A stretch of 64,000 nt of DNA from Asticcacaulis sp. ZE23SCel15 (GTDB taxonomy: Bacteria; Pseudomonadota; Alphaproteobacteria; Caulobacterales; Caulobacteraceae): assembly GCF_030505395.1 (NCBI RefSeq), contig NZ_CP130044.1, forward strand, positions 915,001 through 979,000. The letters run 5' to 3'. The notes under the pieces were generated by a model. It was given only the letters and a program-made list of their open reading frames with translations. It was not told the origin of the DNA and did not search any database. The translations under genes and the position numbers were made by a program. Positions 49,779 to 58,715 of the stretch are shown here, piece after piece; within the stretch, counting starts at the first letter, position 1; every line of letters starts with the position of its first letter.

Positions 49779-50878
49779 GACAGTTTGTCCCCGAAACCGT
49801 AGGCCTCAAACCAGTCGCGCACGGGTTTCAAATGCGGCGCCTTAAGATTACGCGACAGATGACCCCACATACGCGGCATAAAGGCTTCATAACGCGGCTT
49901 GTTAAAATGGATAATCAGGCGGGCAAACACGCCCAAAATGCGCGCTTCATTGAGCGTCGCCAGCGCCTGATACATCTCCATGAACGCATCCCGATCAATG
50001 TCGGGGCGTAATCTGAAATAGTGCTCTAAGGCCGCCGCCTCTATGTCCTGTGACACATCCCGCCGCGCATCCTGCAACAAGGAATGCAGATCCCAGCTTG
50101 GGTGGCCCTTGAGGGCGTCCTGAAAATCGATCAGACCCACCCGCTGATAACCTTCGCGTTCCGGCAGCCACAGCAGGTTTTCGGCATGGAAATCACGGTG
50201 CATGAAGACCGACGCACCGGCTTGCGCCCGCGCCCGTATCGGTGCCCAGACCGCCTCCCAATCGGCCCGCGCCTGATCACTTAACACGCGCGACGGATCA
50301 TACTTTGGATACCATTCGATAAACAGATCGACCCCGGTTTTCAGTGCCAGATCATCATAGACCAGCAGCGGCCAGCCACCCGACAGGGTCTCTGGCGGCG
50401 GACTTTGATGCAGCACCGCCAGCGCCTCAACCGCCGACAGATAGAGGCTCATTTCGTCCTCACCCTGTTCGATCAGGCGGGCAAACAGGCCATCGCCCAG
50501 ATCCTCGGACACCAGAAAACCGGCCTGCGCATCCCACGCCACAATCTCCGGCGCCGACAGGTTTTGGCTGCGCAAATATTCAGCGCAGGCCGCAAACGCC
50601 TCGATCCGGCCCGCTGATAACCGCGTCATGGCAAAATAGCCTAACTTTTTGCGCTCAGCATAATCAGCTTGCGGCGGACAGGGGATCAGCTCCGGCATGG
50701 GGGCCTGATCCATCAGCATCAGACTACGCCCACGCTCGCTCAACCGCTCATAACGGCGCGTTGAGGCATCCCCCGGTAAGGCATGGCGGGCCATGCCCTC
50801 AAGGCCGTAGGCCTTAAGAAAAGCGATTTTTTGCGTCTCTCGGTCAGGGCTCATCGGTCTCTTATCTATAGTGGCCAT
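49775..50878 (-). CDS. amgK: N-acetylmuramate / N-acetylglucosamine kinase AmgK
   Basis: 367 residues, aminoglycoside-phosphotransferase fold. Visible are GDASTRRYERL (phosphate loop), VFMHRDFHAENLLWLPER with the catalytic HRDFHxxN, and LIDFQDALKGHPSWDLHSLLQDARRDV with the metal-binding Asp (DFQ). It phosphorylates the anomeric carbon of MurNAc for MurU, which starts 4 nt inside its end. Its start codon lies at the end of a 17-bp tandem duplication shared with the tsaE stop. Confidence 0.92.
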   Translation of the reverse strand: MATIDKRPMSPDRETQKIAFLKAYGLEGMARHALPGDASTRRYERLSERGRSLMLMDQAPMPELIPCPPQADYAERKKLGYFAMTRLSAGRIEAFAACAEYLRSQNLSAPEIVAWDAQAGFLVSEDLGDGLFARLIEQGEDEMSLYLSAVEALAVLHQSPPPETLSGGWPLLVYDDLALKTGVDLFIEWYPKYDPSRVLSDQARADWEAVWAPIRARAQAGASVFMHRDFHAENLLWLPEREGYQRVGLIDFQDALKGHPSWDLHSLLQDARRDVSQDIEAAALEHYFRLRPDIDRDAFMEMYQALATLNEARILGVFARLIIHFNKPRYEAFMPRMWGHLSRNLKAPHLKPVRDWFEAYGFGDKLS

Positions 50879-50895
50879 TTATCTATAGTGGCCAT
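50862..50895. repeat. 17-bp exact tandem duplication at the tsaE-amgK junction
   Basis: TTATCTATAGTGGCCAT occurs at 50862-50878 and again at 50879-50895. The left copy encodes the amgK start and the right copy the tsaE stop, so the duplication separates two genes that probably overlapped by 17 nt before. Confidence 0.85.
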
Positions 50896-51325
50896 GCGGG
50901 GTCAGGGTGGCGATACGTCCCTGATGTCCGTGCTCATCCTGACCCGCTTCGAGATGAATTTCCAGATAATCTTCAAAGCCCAGATGGCCCAGCCGCTGCG
51001 GCCACTCGATCAGGCAGGCATGGTCTTCCGACAGTTCAAACAGGCCGATCTCATAAACCTCCTCCGGGTCGGTCAGGCGGTAAAGATCAAAATGGGCGAT
51101 GTCCACACCCTCAGCCTCATAGGTTTGCACCAGTGTAAAGGTCGGTGAGGGCACTTCCTGATCGGCACTCGTCCGTGAACGGATCAATCCGCGCGCCAGA
51201 CAGGATTTTCCCGCCCCCAGATCGCCGGTAAGATAAACAATATCGCCCGTTTTCAAGCTTTGGCCGATGCGCGCCCCCAGCGCTTCGGTCGCTAGCGCAT
51301 CCTTAAGCCATACGGTTTCGGTCAC
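50879..51325 (-). CDS. tsaE: tRNA threonylcarbamoyladenosine biosynthesis ATPase TsaE
   Basis: 148 residues. P-loop protein GDIVYLTGDLGAGKSCLARGLIRS (about 30-53), the SPTFTLVQTYEAEGVDIAHFDLYRL segment (about 80-105) and the conserved LIEWPQRL. It acts with TsaB and TsaD in making t6A in tRNA. The start codon is GTG at 51325, overlapping the acyltransferase stop by 4 nt (GTGA). Confidence 0.95.
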   Translation of the reverse strand: MTETVWLKDALATEALGARIGQSLKTGDIVYLTGDLGAGKSCLARGLIRSRTSADQEVPSPTFTLVQTYEAEGVDIAHFDLYRLTDPEEVYEIGLFELSEDHACLIEWPQRLGHLGFEDYLEIHLEAGQDEHGHQGRIATLTPHGHYR

Positions 51326-52212
51326 GCGCCTATCCCCTTCAACACGGCGTCAGGGTCATGACACAGCCGCGTTTCCACATAATCCTTGACCGCCGCGCAC
51401 ACCGCCGACACTTCTCCGGTAAGCTTGTCCGGCGAAATCACCGGCCCGACCGTCAGGTCAAAGCGCTTTCCGGCCTTATTGAGCAGTTCCAGAAACAGGG
51501 TCACATCACGCAACTCTTTGGAAACCTTATCGAAACTATGAAACCAGACTGAGTTTGGCCCGGCCACATGCACCGGCACCATAGGCGCCTGATATTTTTG
51601 TGCCAGAGATACCGCCGTGGTCGCCCAGTCCGGATCGCGCAACACACCGGCCCGCTTTCGCGCCAGCCGCCCCGCCGGAAACAGCACCACACAGCGCTCC
51701 GCCTCAAAGGCCGCCTTAGCCGCCATCAGGGTGGCGCGGGTCTTTTCACGGGTGCGCTTGGCCTCAACCCACTCGACCGGGATCAGCACTTCATTAAGGC
51801 GCGGACTGACGCGCAGAGCATCGGCATTGGCAAAAAAGATCAGGTCATCGCGCCGGTTTTTCAGGGCATCATAAACCGCCACGCCGTCGGCTATACCGGT
51901 CGGGTGATTGCACACCACCACACAGCGGCCAGACGCAGGCACGCGCTCAAGGGTTTGCGTCACGACCTCAAGCGATAGCAGATTTGAGACATGATCAAGG
52001 GCTGCCTGACCGGACAGAGGGGCTATCGCATCAGCCATGCGCACCGCCGCCCTGTATCCCAAAAGACTATAAAGCACAGGCCGTACCACCGGCCACAGTG
52101 GCGATGCCACTAACCGCGGCGCCCGCTCATGGATTAGGACATCAACAATATGCAGGCCGGATGAGTTAGTGCTTTTTGCCACAGACAGATGATCAGCATA
52201 AAGGTCGTGCAT
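51322..52212 (-). CDS. PlsC-like 1-acyl-glycerol-phosphate/lysolipid acyltransferase
   Basis: About 296 residues. Acyltransferase motifs: CNHPTGIADGVAVYDALK (catalytic His and Asp, here with five residues between them, as in the OlsA-like branch), FFANADALRVSPRLNEVLIPVEW, and VLFPAGRLARKRAGVL (block III-like). It probably acylates lysophosphatidic acid or ornithine lipid precursors at the inner membrane. I prefer the ATG at 52212; the frame is open to 52326, where it would collide with the divergent mmsA start. Confidence 0.82.
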   Translation of the reverse strand: MHDLYADHLSVAKSTNSSGLHIVDVLIHERAPRLVASPLWPVVRPVLYSLLGYRAAVRMADAIAPLSGQAALDHVSNLLSLEVVTQTLERVPASGRCVVVCNHPTGIADGVAVYDALKNRRDDLIFFANADALRVSPRLNEVLIPVEWVEAKRTREKTRATLMAAKAAFEAERCVVLFPAGRLARKRAGVLRDPDWATTAVSLAQKYQAPMVPVHVAGPNSVWFHSFDKVSKELRDVTLFLELLNKAGKRFDLTVGPVISPDKLTGEVSAVCAAVKDYVETRLCHDPDAVLKGIGA

Positions 52213-52325
52213 GGCGCAGATGTTGCGTAAATGCGCCCGCTTGGCAAGGGGGTATAACTTGGCAAGATTTAAACTTTGGGTATAGACTGTGATCACAATT
52301 ACCGGAGGCCGATACGGAAACCCCA

Positions 52326-53828
52326 ATGAAAACCATAGCTCACTTTATTGACGGCGCGTTCCGCAGCCGTCCTGACCAGCGCATGGGGCCGGTGTTCAAT
52401 CCGTCTTTAGGCACGCAAAACGCGCAGGTTCAGCTTGGCGATGCCGCTGATCTGGAGGCTGCGGTCGCATCATCGCAGTCGGCCTTCAAGGACTGGTCGC
52501 GCCTGAATCCGCAGCGGCGCGCACGGGTCATGTTCAATTTCAAGGCCCTGTTAGAGGCCCACATGGACGAGCTGGCCGAAATGATTGCCCATGAACACGG
52601 CAAGGTCATCAGCGACGCCAAGGGCGACATCCAGCGGGGGCTGGAGGTCATCGAATTTTGCTGCGGCATCCCGCATGCGCTCAAGGGTGAGTTCACCTAT
52701 GGCGCAGGGCCGGATATCGACGTCTGGTCGATCCGTCAACCGCTGGGCGTGGTGGCCGGCATTACCCCGTTCAACTTCCCGGCCATGATCCCGATGTGGA
52801 TGTTCGGCCCGGCGATCGCCACCGGCAACTGCTTTATCCTGAAACCGTCCGAAAAAGATCCGTCCGCGCCCAACCGGCTGGCGGAACTGCTGATTGAAGC
52901 GGGCGCGCCCAAAGGCGTGCTCAATGTCGTCCACGGCGATAAGGACATGGTCGAAGCCATCTGCGCACACCCCGCCATTCGCGCCGTCAGCTTTGTCGGA
53001 TCGTCTGACATCGCCCACAGCGTCTATAGGATGTGCGCCGACACCGGTAAGCGCGTGCAGGCCATGGGGGGCGCTAAAAACCACGGCATCATCATGCCCG
53101 ACGCCGACCTCGATCAAGCGGTCAAGGACATTATGGGTGCGGCCTATGGCTCGGCAGGGGAACGCTGCATGGCCCTTCCCGTTGTGGTCGCGGTCGGTGA
53201 CAAGACTGCCGCGGCTGTGCGCGAAAAGCTGATCGCCGAGATCAAAACGCTTAAAGTAGGTGCCAGCACTGACCCTGCCGCCCATTATGGCCCGGTGGTG
53301 TCGGCGGCGCACAAACAGCGCGTCTCGGACTATGTCGATCTGGGCGTGCGTGAGGGGGCGGAAATCGTGGTCGATAACCGCGATATCACCGTCGCCGGCT
53401 ATGAAAACGGCTTTTTCATCGGCCCCGTACTGTTCGATCATGTTAAGCCGCACATGAAAACCTATCAGGAGGAAATCTTCGGCCCCGTCCTGCAAATTGT
53501 GCGCTCAGGTAGCTTAGAGGAAGCCGTCACGCTGGCGTCCGATCACCCGTATGGCAATGGCGTCGCCATCTTTACCCGCGAAGGCCGCGCGGCGCGTGAT
53601 TTTGCCCTGTCGGTACAGGTCGGCATGGTTGGCATAAATGTCCCCATTCCCGTGCCGGTCGCCTATCATTCGTTCGGCGGTTGGAAGCGTTCGGCCTTTG
53701 GCGATATGAACCAGCATGGTATGGAGGGTGTCAGGTTTTACACCCAGGTTAAAACCGTCACCGCCCGCTGGCCCGAACATAAGGCGGGGGACGGCGAAAC
53801 CTCCTATATCATGCCGCAAATGGGGTAA
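52326..53828 (+). CDS. mmsA: methylmalonate-semialdehyde dehydrogenase (CoA-acylating)
   Basis: 500 residues. Aldehyde dehydrogenase superfamily member of the MmsA/IolA branch. Catalytic Cys in GSAGERCMALPVVV (about 284), NAD-site PFNFPAMIPMWMFGPAIATGNCFILKPSEKDP, and the branch-typical GGAKNHGIIMPDAD. Also SFGGWKRSAFGDMNQHGMEGVRFYTQVKTVTARWP near the C terminus. It degrades valine, thymine or inositol products to propanoyl- or acetyl-CoA. It is divergent from the acyltransferase. Confidence 0.95.
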   Translation: MKTIAHFIDGAFRSRPDQRMGPVFNPSLGTQNAQVQLGDAADLEAAVASSQSAFKDWSRLNPQRRARVMFNFKALLEAHMDELAEMIAHEHGKVISDAKGDIQRGLEVIEFCCGIPHALKGEFTYGAGPDIDVWSIRQPLGVVAGITPFNFPAMIPMWMFGPAIATGNCFILKPSEKDPSAPNRLAELLIEAGAPKGVLNVVHGDKDMVEAICAHPAIRAVSFVGSSDIAHSVYRMCADTGKRVQAMGGAKNHGIIMPDADLDQAVKDIMGAAYGSAGERCMALPVVVAVGDKTAAAVREKLIAEIKTLKVGASTDPAAHYGPVVSAAHKQRVSDYVDLGVREGAEIVVDNRDITVAGYENGFFIGPVLFDHVKPHMKTYQEEIFGPVLQIVRSGSLEEAVTLASDHPYGNGVAIFTREGRAARDFALSVQVGMVGINVPIPVPVAYHSFGGWKRSAFGDMNQHGMEGVRFYTQVKTVTARWPEHKAGDGETSYIMPQMG

Positions 53829-53898
53829 CCGCTTAACGCGCGTTGATTGCCTTGCCGGATAGGTTGTGATTAAGGTAAAACCATAACAGGGGCATAAA

Positions 53899-54684
53899 AT
53901 GCTAAAAACATACCTGATAGCTTCAGTGGCCGCCTTCTCAGCGATGTGCGGCAGTGCACATGCTGACGAACTGACATCGTTCATGCGTAATATGTCCGTT
54001 GTCGAGTGCCAGACGCACGATCTGTCCAAAGAGGCTGCGGACCGCAAGCTTATGCTTCAGGCGTTCAAATATATGGAAGCCCGCGACTTTAAGAAGCTGA
54101 CCAAGCTTAAGCCCAAACTTCAGACCGCCCTCACCCGTGCCCCTGATAAACCTTCGCAGCCAGAAAAATGTGGCGATGAAATCATCATCTATGCAGAGGG
54201 TCTGGTACCGCTATTGATGATGAGCGCCATGTTAAAAGATGGCCAACTGGGGGCGAGTAAGGTCACCCAACGCGAGCCTTTGCCCTATGCTATGCTGGCC
54301 TACGCTGCGGGATGGATGGCCTTTGAAGACGGCGATTTTGCGACGGCCGAAGCCTCTTACAGCAAGGGCCTGCTGAACGAACCTGACAATCTGGCCCTTA
54401 CAGCGGAATTATCAACCGCGCTGGCTAAACAGGGCCGCACAGAAGAAGCCTTGGCCGTTGCGGATGCATATCTGAGCGCCCACGACGATCCCGAAGACAC
54501 AAACCGCGCCTTGATGTTGCGGCGACGCGGCTACGCCCTGATTGATCTAAACCGTCTTGATGAGGCCGAAGCCGCCTATAAAGAGGCATTGGCTCTGGTG
54601 CCCGATCATCAAATCGCGCTAAATCAACTTGCCTACATTCGAGAACAAAAGGCCGCTGGCTCACATGACACCCCACCCCAATGA
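53899..54684 (+). CDS. secreted TPR-repeat protein
   Basis: 261 residues with a signal peptide (about 1-22, IASVAAFSAMCGSAHA). The C-terminal half contains TPR-like helix pairs: MAFEDGDFATAEASYSKGLLNEPDNLAL, LAKQGRTEEALAVADAYLSAH, LIDLNRLDEAEAAYKEALALVPDHQIALN. The N-terminal half is helical and charged, without a clear domain. It is probably a periplasmic scaffolding protein. It overlaps the small membrane gene by 20 nt. Confidence 0.85.
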   Translation: MLKTYLIASVAAFSAMCGSAHADELTSFMRNMSVVECQTHDLSKEAADRKLMLQAFKYMEARDFKKLTKLKPKLQTALTRAPDKPSQPEKCGDEIIIYAEGLVPLLMMSAMLKDGQLGASKVTQREPLPYAMLAYAAGWMAFEDGDFATAEASYSKGLLNEPDNLALTAELSTALAKQGRTEEALAVADAYLSAHDDPEDTNRALMLRRRGYALIDLNRLDEAEAAYKEALALVPDHQIALNQLAYIREQKAAGSHDTPPQ

Positions 54685-54802
54685 GGCCAAACTTAATGAG
54701 GATAAGCGCCACCCAAAGGCCCTGAAACCGTACCTGAGCCTGTGGGCCATCATGGTGGTGTGTGTGGTATTTGCCCTGATCGGTTTATTTAATCTGGGCT
54801 GA
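54665..54802 (+). CDS. 45-residue single-span membrane protein
   Basis: Too short for most gene finders. ATG 54665 to TGA 54800-54802. The first 24 residues are polar and charged (MTPHPNEAKLNEDKRHPKAL). One hydrophobic segment follows (about 27-42, LWAIMVVCVVFALIGLF). It overlaps the end of the TPR gene by 20 nt in another frame and lies 73 bp before the thioredoxin-like gene. The composition contrast between a soluble charged head and a membrane tail supports a real protein. Confidence 0.55.
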   Translation: MTPHPNEAKLNEDKRHPKALKPYLSLWAIMVVCVVFALIGLFNLG

Positions 54803-54875
54803 CCCTTAACAAAGACCGCGATTGCAGTGTATCATGGTTAATATGGCTGCATCGCAGTTGGGGTTGGGGGCACTT

Positions 54876-55691
54876 ATGCGCAAATTTTTTCTGTGGGCGG
54901 CACTAACGCTATTGATCGTATCTACAGTCGTAGGGGTCGGCTGGTGGGCCTACTGGAACTATTTTGAGCGCTATAAGCCGATCACGGTCGAAAAAGAGCA
55001 AGCCGCCATCCAAAAGCTTTTAGACTCAGCCGGTTATGTCGCCTCTGGCACCGAAGGCCCGCCGCTTTATGTGATCACCTTCCGCGACTGCAAGGAATGC
55101 AGCACCTATGAGGATCAGGAGTTTCCGAAATTCGCCGCCATTGGTGTTGACCGCCGCGTGATTGCCTTTGCCCCGGCTGACGTTGAGGGCCTGCAAAAAT
55201 CAACTCCGGCTGAGCGTTCCACCATTGCTGAGCTGTGGCTTAACCGGAACTGGTCTTTGTACGAAGCCTGGCGCACCACGCCGGTTAAGGCCTGGGCCGC
55301 GCCCGGTATCCGTCCGGCGGATGGTGATCTGGCACGCTCGGCCGTGGTGCAGGCCAGCCGTGACTTCAAGGATCAGCTTGAGCCCCTGCTGCGGGCCAAT
55401 GGCGTCGAAGTGCGCTATCCGATCGTTATGTGGCGCGATAAGGACAATAAGCTTAAGGTCTGCGCCTGTTCGGACGAAAAGATGTATCATTTCGTGCGTG
55501 AGGATTTGGGTGCGCCTGAAAAAGCCCCGGCGGGCAGCCTGCTTGAGACCGTAGCCCCCGCACCGTCAGCCTCTGCGGCCGCAGAACCGGCCCCGGCTAC
55601 CATCGCCCCCGAAGCCTACAGCGCCTCAGCCGAACCACAGGCCACTGGCGACTATGGCCCCGGTGCCCCGGAAGTCACGACGGTTCAGTAA
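54876..55691 (+). CDS. membrane-anchored thioredoxin-like protein
   Basis: About 271 residues from the ATG at 54876. An N-terminal membrane helix (about 5-27, WAALTLLIVSTVVGVGWWAYW) is followed by a periplasmic domain. ITFRDCKECSTYEDQEF holds a CxxC-like pair after a beta strand, as in DsbG/thioredoxin-like folds. A second Cys pair is KVCACSDEK. The last 60 residues are Pro/Ala/Ser-rich and disordered. I infer a disulfide-handling role, but the family is not certain. Upstream in-frame start codons are less well placed. Confidence 0.7.
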   Translation: MRKFFLWAALTLLIVSTVVGVGWWAYWNYFERYKPITVEKEQAAIQKLLDSAGYVASGTEGPPLYVITFRDCKECSTYEDQEFPKFAAIGVDRRVIAFAPADVEGLQKSTPAERSTIAELWLNRNWSLYEAWRTTPVKAWAAPGIRPADGDLARSAVVQASRDFKDQLEPLLRANGVEVRYPIVMWRDKDNKLKVCACSDEKMYHFVREDLGAPEKAPAGSLLETVAPAPSASAAAEPAPATIAPEAYSASAEPQATGDYGPGAPEVTTVQ

Positions 55692-55759
55692 TCGCACGCT
55701 TACGATCCCAACCCCTGACGGTTTCTCCAAACCGATGCAGGAATAATTTGGTGTGAGAA

Positions 55760-55957
55760 ATGGCTTGGTTTAAAAATCCAAAAATGGAGGCAGCAAGCCA
55801 GCCGTTTCGACTGATGCTTCTGCCTTTAATCGGTGATGTTGTCGCTTCAATAATTGAACAAAGATGGTCTTTTCATCTGCCATTTTTGTATCCATTAATG
55901 GCGTTGATAGGCATCATATATGGTATTTGGCTTTTGATAAAAAACAGGAAAACGTAG
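55760..55957 (+). CDS. small AT-rich membrane protein
   Basis: 65 residues with two hydrophobic segments (about 18-32 LMLLPLIGDVVASII and about 40-58 FLYPLMALIGIIYGIWLLI) and a basic C terminus. AT-richer than its neighbours. No family recognised. It has a GTGTGAG-like ribosome site of low quality. Confidence 0.55.
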   Translation: MAWFKNPKMEAASQPFRLMLLPLIGDVVASIIEQRWSFHLPFLYPLMALIGIIYGIWLLIKNRKT

Positions 55958-56044
55958 GCGCATTTTTTAGCAAGATTAATGAATGACCTCCATGTCCCTC
56001 AAGCACTATCGGTATATCGTGAATAGCCCCGCATATGTTCACTA

Positions 56045-56070
56045 ATGGGGCGTGGGGTCTGTGACCCCAC
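56045..56070 (+). repeat. family A element beside a stop codon
   Basis: ATGGGGC then GTGGGGTC (56052-56059), TGT, GACCCCAC (56063-56070). The last base is the first base of the stop codon of the sugar dehydrogenase gene. Confidence 0.6.
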
Positions 56071-57212
56071 TACTTCGGCTGCAGGCGCACAATTCGGCCA
56101 TCACCGCTGTCGTAGGCGACATAGATCAAACCATCCGGCCCCTGAACCACGTCACGGATGCGTTCAGCTTCGTCTTCCAGCAGTTTGGTTTCCGACACGA
56201 CCTTTGTGCCGTCGAGCTTGATATGGTTCAGATACTGGAACTTGAGGGAGCCGATAAACAGGTCGCCCTTCCAGGTCGGGAAGGCATCGCCGGTGTAGAA
56301 CAACATGCCGGACGGCGCGATCGACGGGTTCCAGTAATGAACCGGCTGTTCCATGCCGGACTTGGTGGTGCCTTCGCCGATCCTGGCGCCGCTATAGTCC
56401 ACGCCCCAAGTGATGACCGGCCAGCCATAGTTTTTACCGGCTTCCGGCGCGTTGATCTCATCGCCGCCCTGCGCGCCGTGCTCATTGGTCCACAGCTTGC
56501 CGGTCGCCGGATTGATCGCCGCCCCCTGCATATTGCGGTGACCGTATGACCAGATTTCCGGCTTGGCATCGCTGCGACCGACAAACGGGTTGTCCTGCGG
56601 GATGGTGCCGTCACTGTTGATGCGGATGACCTTGCCGAAGGTATAGGTCAGGTCTTGCGCCTTTTCACGAAAGGACGCCCGGTCGCCGGTGGTGATAAAC
56701 AGCTTGCCATCAGGCGCGAAGACGATGCGCGACCCCCAGTGGTTGTTGCTTTTGACCTTCGGGCTCTGCTGCCAGATGACCTTGAGGTCGGTCAGGACTT
56801 GCCCGGAAAGCTTGGCGCGCGCCACGGACGTGCCCGCCACACCGCCTTCACCGGGTTCCGAAAACGACAGGTAGATATACTGGTTCTGGGCAAAGTCCGG
56901 ATCGACCGCCACGCCCAACAGCCCGCCCTGCCCCGCGTCAGCCACCACAGGCGTACCACTGACCAGCTTAGGCTTGCCGTCCTTGGATATGACCTGCAAC
57001 CGCCCGGCTTTTTCGGTGACCAGCAAACGGCCGTCCGGCAGGAAGGCCATGCCCCACGGCTGTTCCAGCCCTTCGGCATAGGTCACAACCTCAAAGGATT
57101 CGGTGGCCTCTGCGGAGGGTGCTGCATTTTGTGAGGTTGCGGGTTTATTGCACGCTGCCGTCACCGCCATCACACTGAGGGCAATCCCCATCATCCAGTT
57201 TGAGCGCTTCAT
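56070..57212 (-). CDS. PQQ-dependent aldose sugar dehydrogenase, lipoprotein
   Basis: 380 residues. N-terminal lipoprotein signal (ALSVMAVTAAC, Cys about 21). Beta-propeller of the soluble glucose dehydrogenase / YliI (Asd) family: LEQPWGMAFLPDGRLLVTEKAGRL, GGLLGVAVDPDFAQNQYIYLSFSEP, HWGSRIVFAPDGKLFITTGDR (catalytic His region), HRNMQGAAINPATGKLWTNEHGAQGGDEIN, and GLIYVAYDSGDGRIVRLQP. It oxidises sugars in the periplasm if PQQ is present. Confidence 0.92.
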   Translation of the reverse strand: MKRSNWMMGIALSVMAVTAACNKPATSQNAAPSAEATESFEVVTYAEGLEQPWGMAFLPDGRLLVTEKAGRLQVISKDGKPKLVSGTPVVADAGQGGLLGVAVDPDFAQNQYIYLSFSEPGEGGVAGTSVARAKLSGQVLTDLKVIWQQSPKVKSNNHWGSRIVFAPDGKLFITTGDRASFREKAQDLTYTFGKVIRINSDGTIPQDNPFVGRSDAKPEIWSYGHRNMQGAAINPATGKLWTNEHGAQGGDEINAPEAGKNYGWPVITWGVDYSGARIGEGTTKSGMEQPVHYWNPSIAPSGMLFYTGDAFPTWKGDLFIGSLKFQYLNHIKLDGTKVVSETKLLEDEAERIRDVVQGPDGLIYVAYDSGDGRIVRLQPK

Positions 57213-57256
57213 ATTACCACCTGCTGTTTTCGATTTGAGGGGTAATTTAGATCATA

Positions 57257-57289
57257 AAAAACCCCTTTGTGAAGTCACAAAGGGGTTTA
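57257..57289 (-). terminator. terminator of trmD-rplS
   Basis: A 13-bp perfect stem AAACCCCTTTGTG (57259-57271) with CACAAAGGGGTTT (57276-57288), loop AAGT. On the minus strand it is followed by TTTATG after T-rich bases. Located 24 bp beyond the rplS stop. Confidence 0.9.
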
Positions 57290-57312
57290 ATGAATTCGCT
57301 ATAAGAAAGCGA

Positions 57313-57744
57313 TTAGCCCTCAGAGGCTTCGCTCTTGCTGGCCATCTGGGCGCGCAGTTCAGCACCCTTGGAGCCGCGGGTCGAGTTTTGCGAACGCTCA
57401 ACGATACGGGCCGACTTACCACGACGGTCACGCAGGTAGTACAGCTTGGCGCGACGGACGACACCGCGACGCTTGACTTCGATACCGTCGATCATTGGCG
57501 ACAGCAGCGGGAATACGCGCTCTACGCCTTCGCCGAAGCTGATCTTACGGACGGTGAAATTTTCATTGATGCCGGAACCGGCACGCGCGATGCAAACGCC
57601 TTCGTAGGCCTGGACGCGCTCACGGTCGCCTTCCTTGATCTTGACGCTGACGCGGACGGTGTCGCCCGGCTGGAATTCAGGAAAGGATTTGCCGGCGCGC
57701 AGCTTGGCACATTCTTCGGCTTCGAGCTTTTGAAGCAGGTTCAT
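57313..57744 (-). CDS. rplS: 50S ribosomal protein L19
   Basis: 143 residues from the ATG at 57744 after a TTGGAG site; the open frame upstream adds 12 codons that do not match the family. Family motifs: [88 protein letters not shown]. The C terminus is extended by about 25 residues, as is usual in alphaproteobacteria. It lies 45 bp after trmD. Confidence 0.97.
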   Translation of the reverse strand: MNLLQKLEAEECAKLRAGKSFPEFQPGDTVRVSVKIKEGDRERVQAYEGVCIARAGSGINENFTVRKISFGEGVERVFPLLSPMIDGIEVKRRGVVRRAKLYYLRDRRGKSARIVERSQNSTRGSKGAELRAQMASKSEASEG

Positions 57745-57789
57745 TGTAGTCTCCAATATTATAGGTGCCGGGTGGCACACTGTTGAGGC

Positions 57790-58518
57790 TTAATCGCCTT
57801 TTGCCTGTGATTTGGAAAGATGCGCCGCCCACAGATCGGGACGTCGTTCTTTCGTGGTTGCCTCTCGCATCTGTTGCCGCCAGAGCGCCGCCTTTTTGTG
57901 GTCGCCGCTTAACAGCACTTCGGGGATGTCGAGGCCCTCAAACGTCCGCGGTCGCGTAAACTGCGGGTGTTCAAGGAGACCATCCTCAAAGCTTTCGTTA
58001 TCAAGGCTGGCCGATGCGCCGAGAACCCCCGGAATAAGCCGCAACGTCGCCTCAATCGTCACCATCGCCGCCGATTCACCACCCGCAAGGACGGCATCGC
58101 CAACGCTGATTTCTTCGAACCCGCGGGCATCGAGCACCCGCTGATCCACCCCTTCGAACCGCCCGCACAGGACAATAAGGCCTTGGGCCTTAGACCATTC
58201 GCGAACCCGACCTTGCGTCAGTGGTTTGCCACGGGCACTCATGTAAATGAGCGGTCGATTGGAAACATCAATCGAATCAAGAGCTTTTGCGATAACGTCC
58301 GCTTTAAGCACCTGTCCGGGGCCGCCACCCGCAGGGGTGTCGTCAAGGAAGCCGCGCTTATCGCTCGAAAAGGCGCGAATGTCCACCGTTTCTAGCGTCC
58401 AAAGCCCAGATTCTTTTCGGGCATTGCCGATGACCGAGACATCCAGCGGCCCCGGAAAGGCTTCCGGAAACATGGTCAGCACCGAAACGGCGTAGGGAGC
58501 AGATGCGCTTTCTTGCAA
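57790..58518 (-). CDS. trmD: tRNA (guanine-37-N1)-methyltransferase
   Basis: 242 residues. SPOUT methylase making m1G37. Motifs: VSVLTMFPEAFPGPLDVSVIGNAR, VDIRAFSSDKRGFLDDTPAGGGPGQVLK, IVLCGRFEGVDQRVLDARGFEEISVGDAVLAGGESAAMVTIEATLRLIPGVLG (trefoil knot) and HPQFTRPRTFEGLDIPEVLLSGDHKKAALWRQ. The best start is TTG at 58518; no ATG fits the family length. Upstream is a family B repeat block. Confidence 0.95.
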   Translation of the reverse strand: MQESASAPYAVSVLTMFPEAFPGPLDVSVIGNARKESGLWTLETVDIRAFSSDKRGFLDDTPAGGGPGQVLKADVIAKALDSIDVSNRPLIYMSARGKPLTQGRVREWSKAQGLIVLCGRFEGVDQRVLDARGFEEISVGDAVLAGGESAAMVTIEATLRLIPGVLGASASLDNESFEDGLLEHPQFTRPRTFEGLDIPEVLLSGDHKKAALWRQQMREATTKERRPDLWAAHLSKSQAKGD

Positions 58519-58536
58519 GGCTATACTCGTTATCTA

Positions 58537-58675
58537 TCTCCGCCCCCGTTTACGGGGGAGGGGGACCGCGAAGGCTTGCCTTCGGGGTGGAGGGGGGAGT
58601 TGGTGGCATTGCCCCCTCCGGCTTCGGGCCTGACGGCCCTATGCCACCTCCCCCGTAGACAGGGGAGGAGGAAGA
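58537..58675. repeat. composite family B element
   Basis: CCGCCCCCGTTTACGGGGG (about 58540-58558) and CACCTCCCCCGTAGACAGGGGAGGAGG (58645-58671) flank a GC-rich middle with several smaller hairpins, such as GGGCCTGACGGCCC. The two ends are inverted relative to each other, so the whole forms a large stem-loop in the trmD-TonB receptor gap. Confidence 0.65.
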
Positions 58676-58715
58676 GGCGTCAGGCCTTTAACATAGTTAT
58701 ATCGAAGGACGCAAA

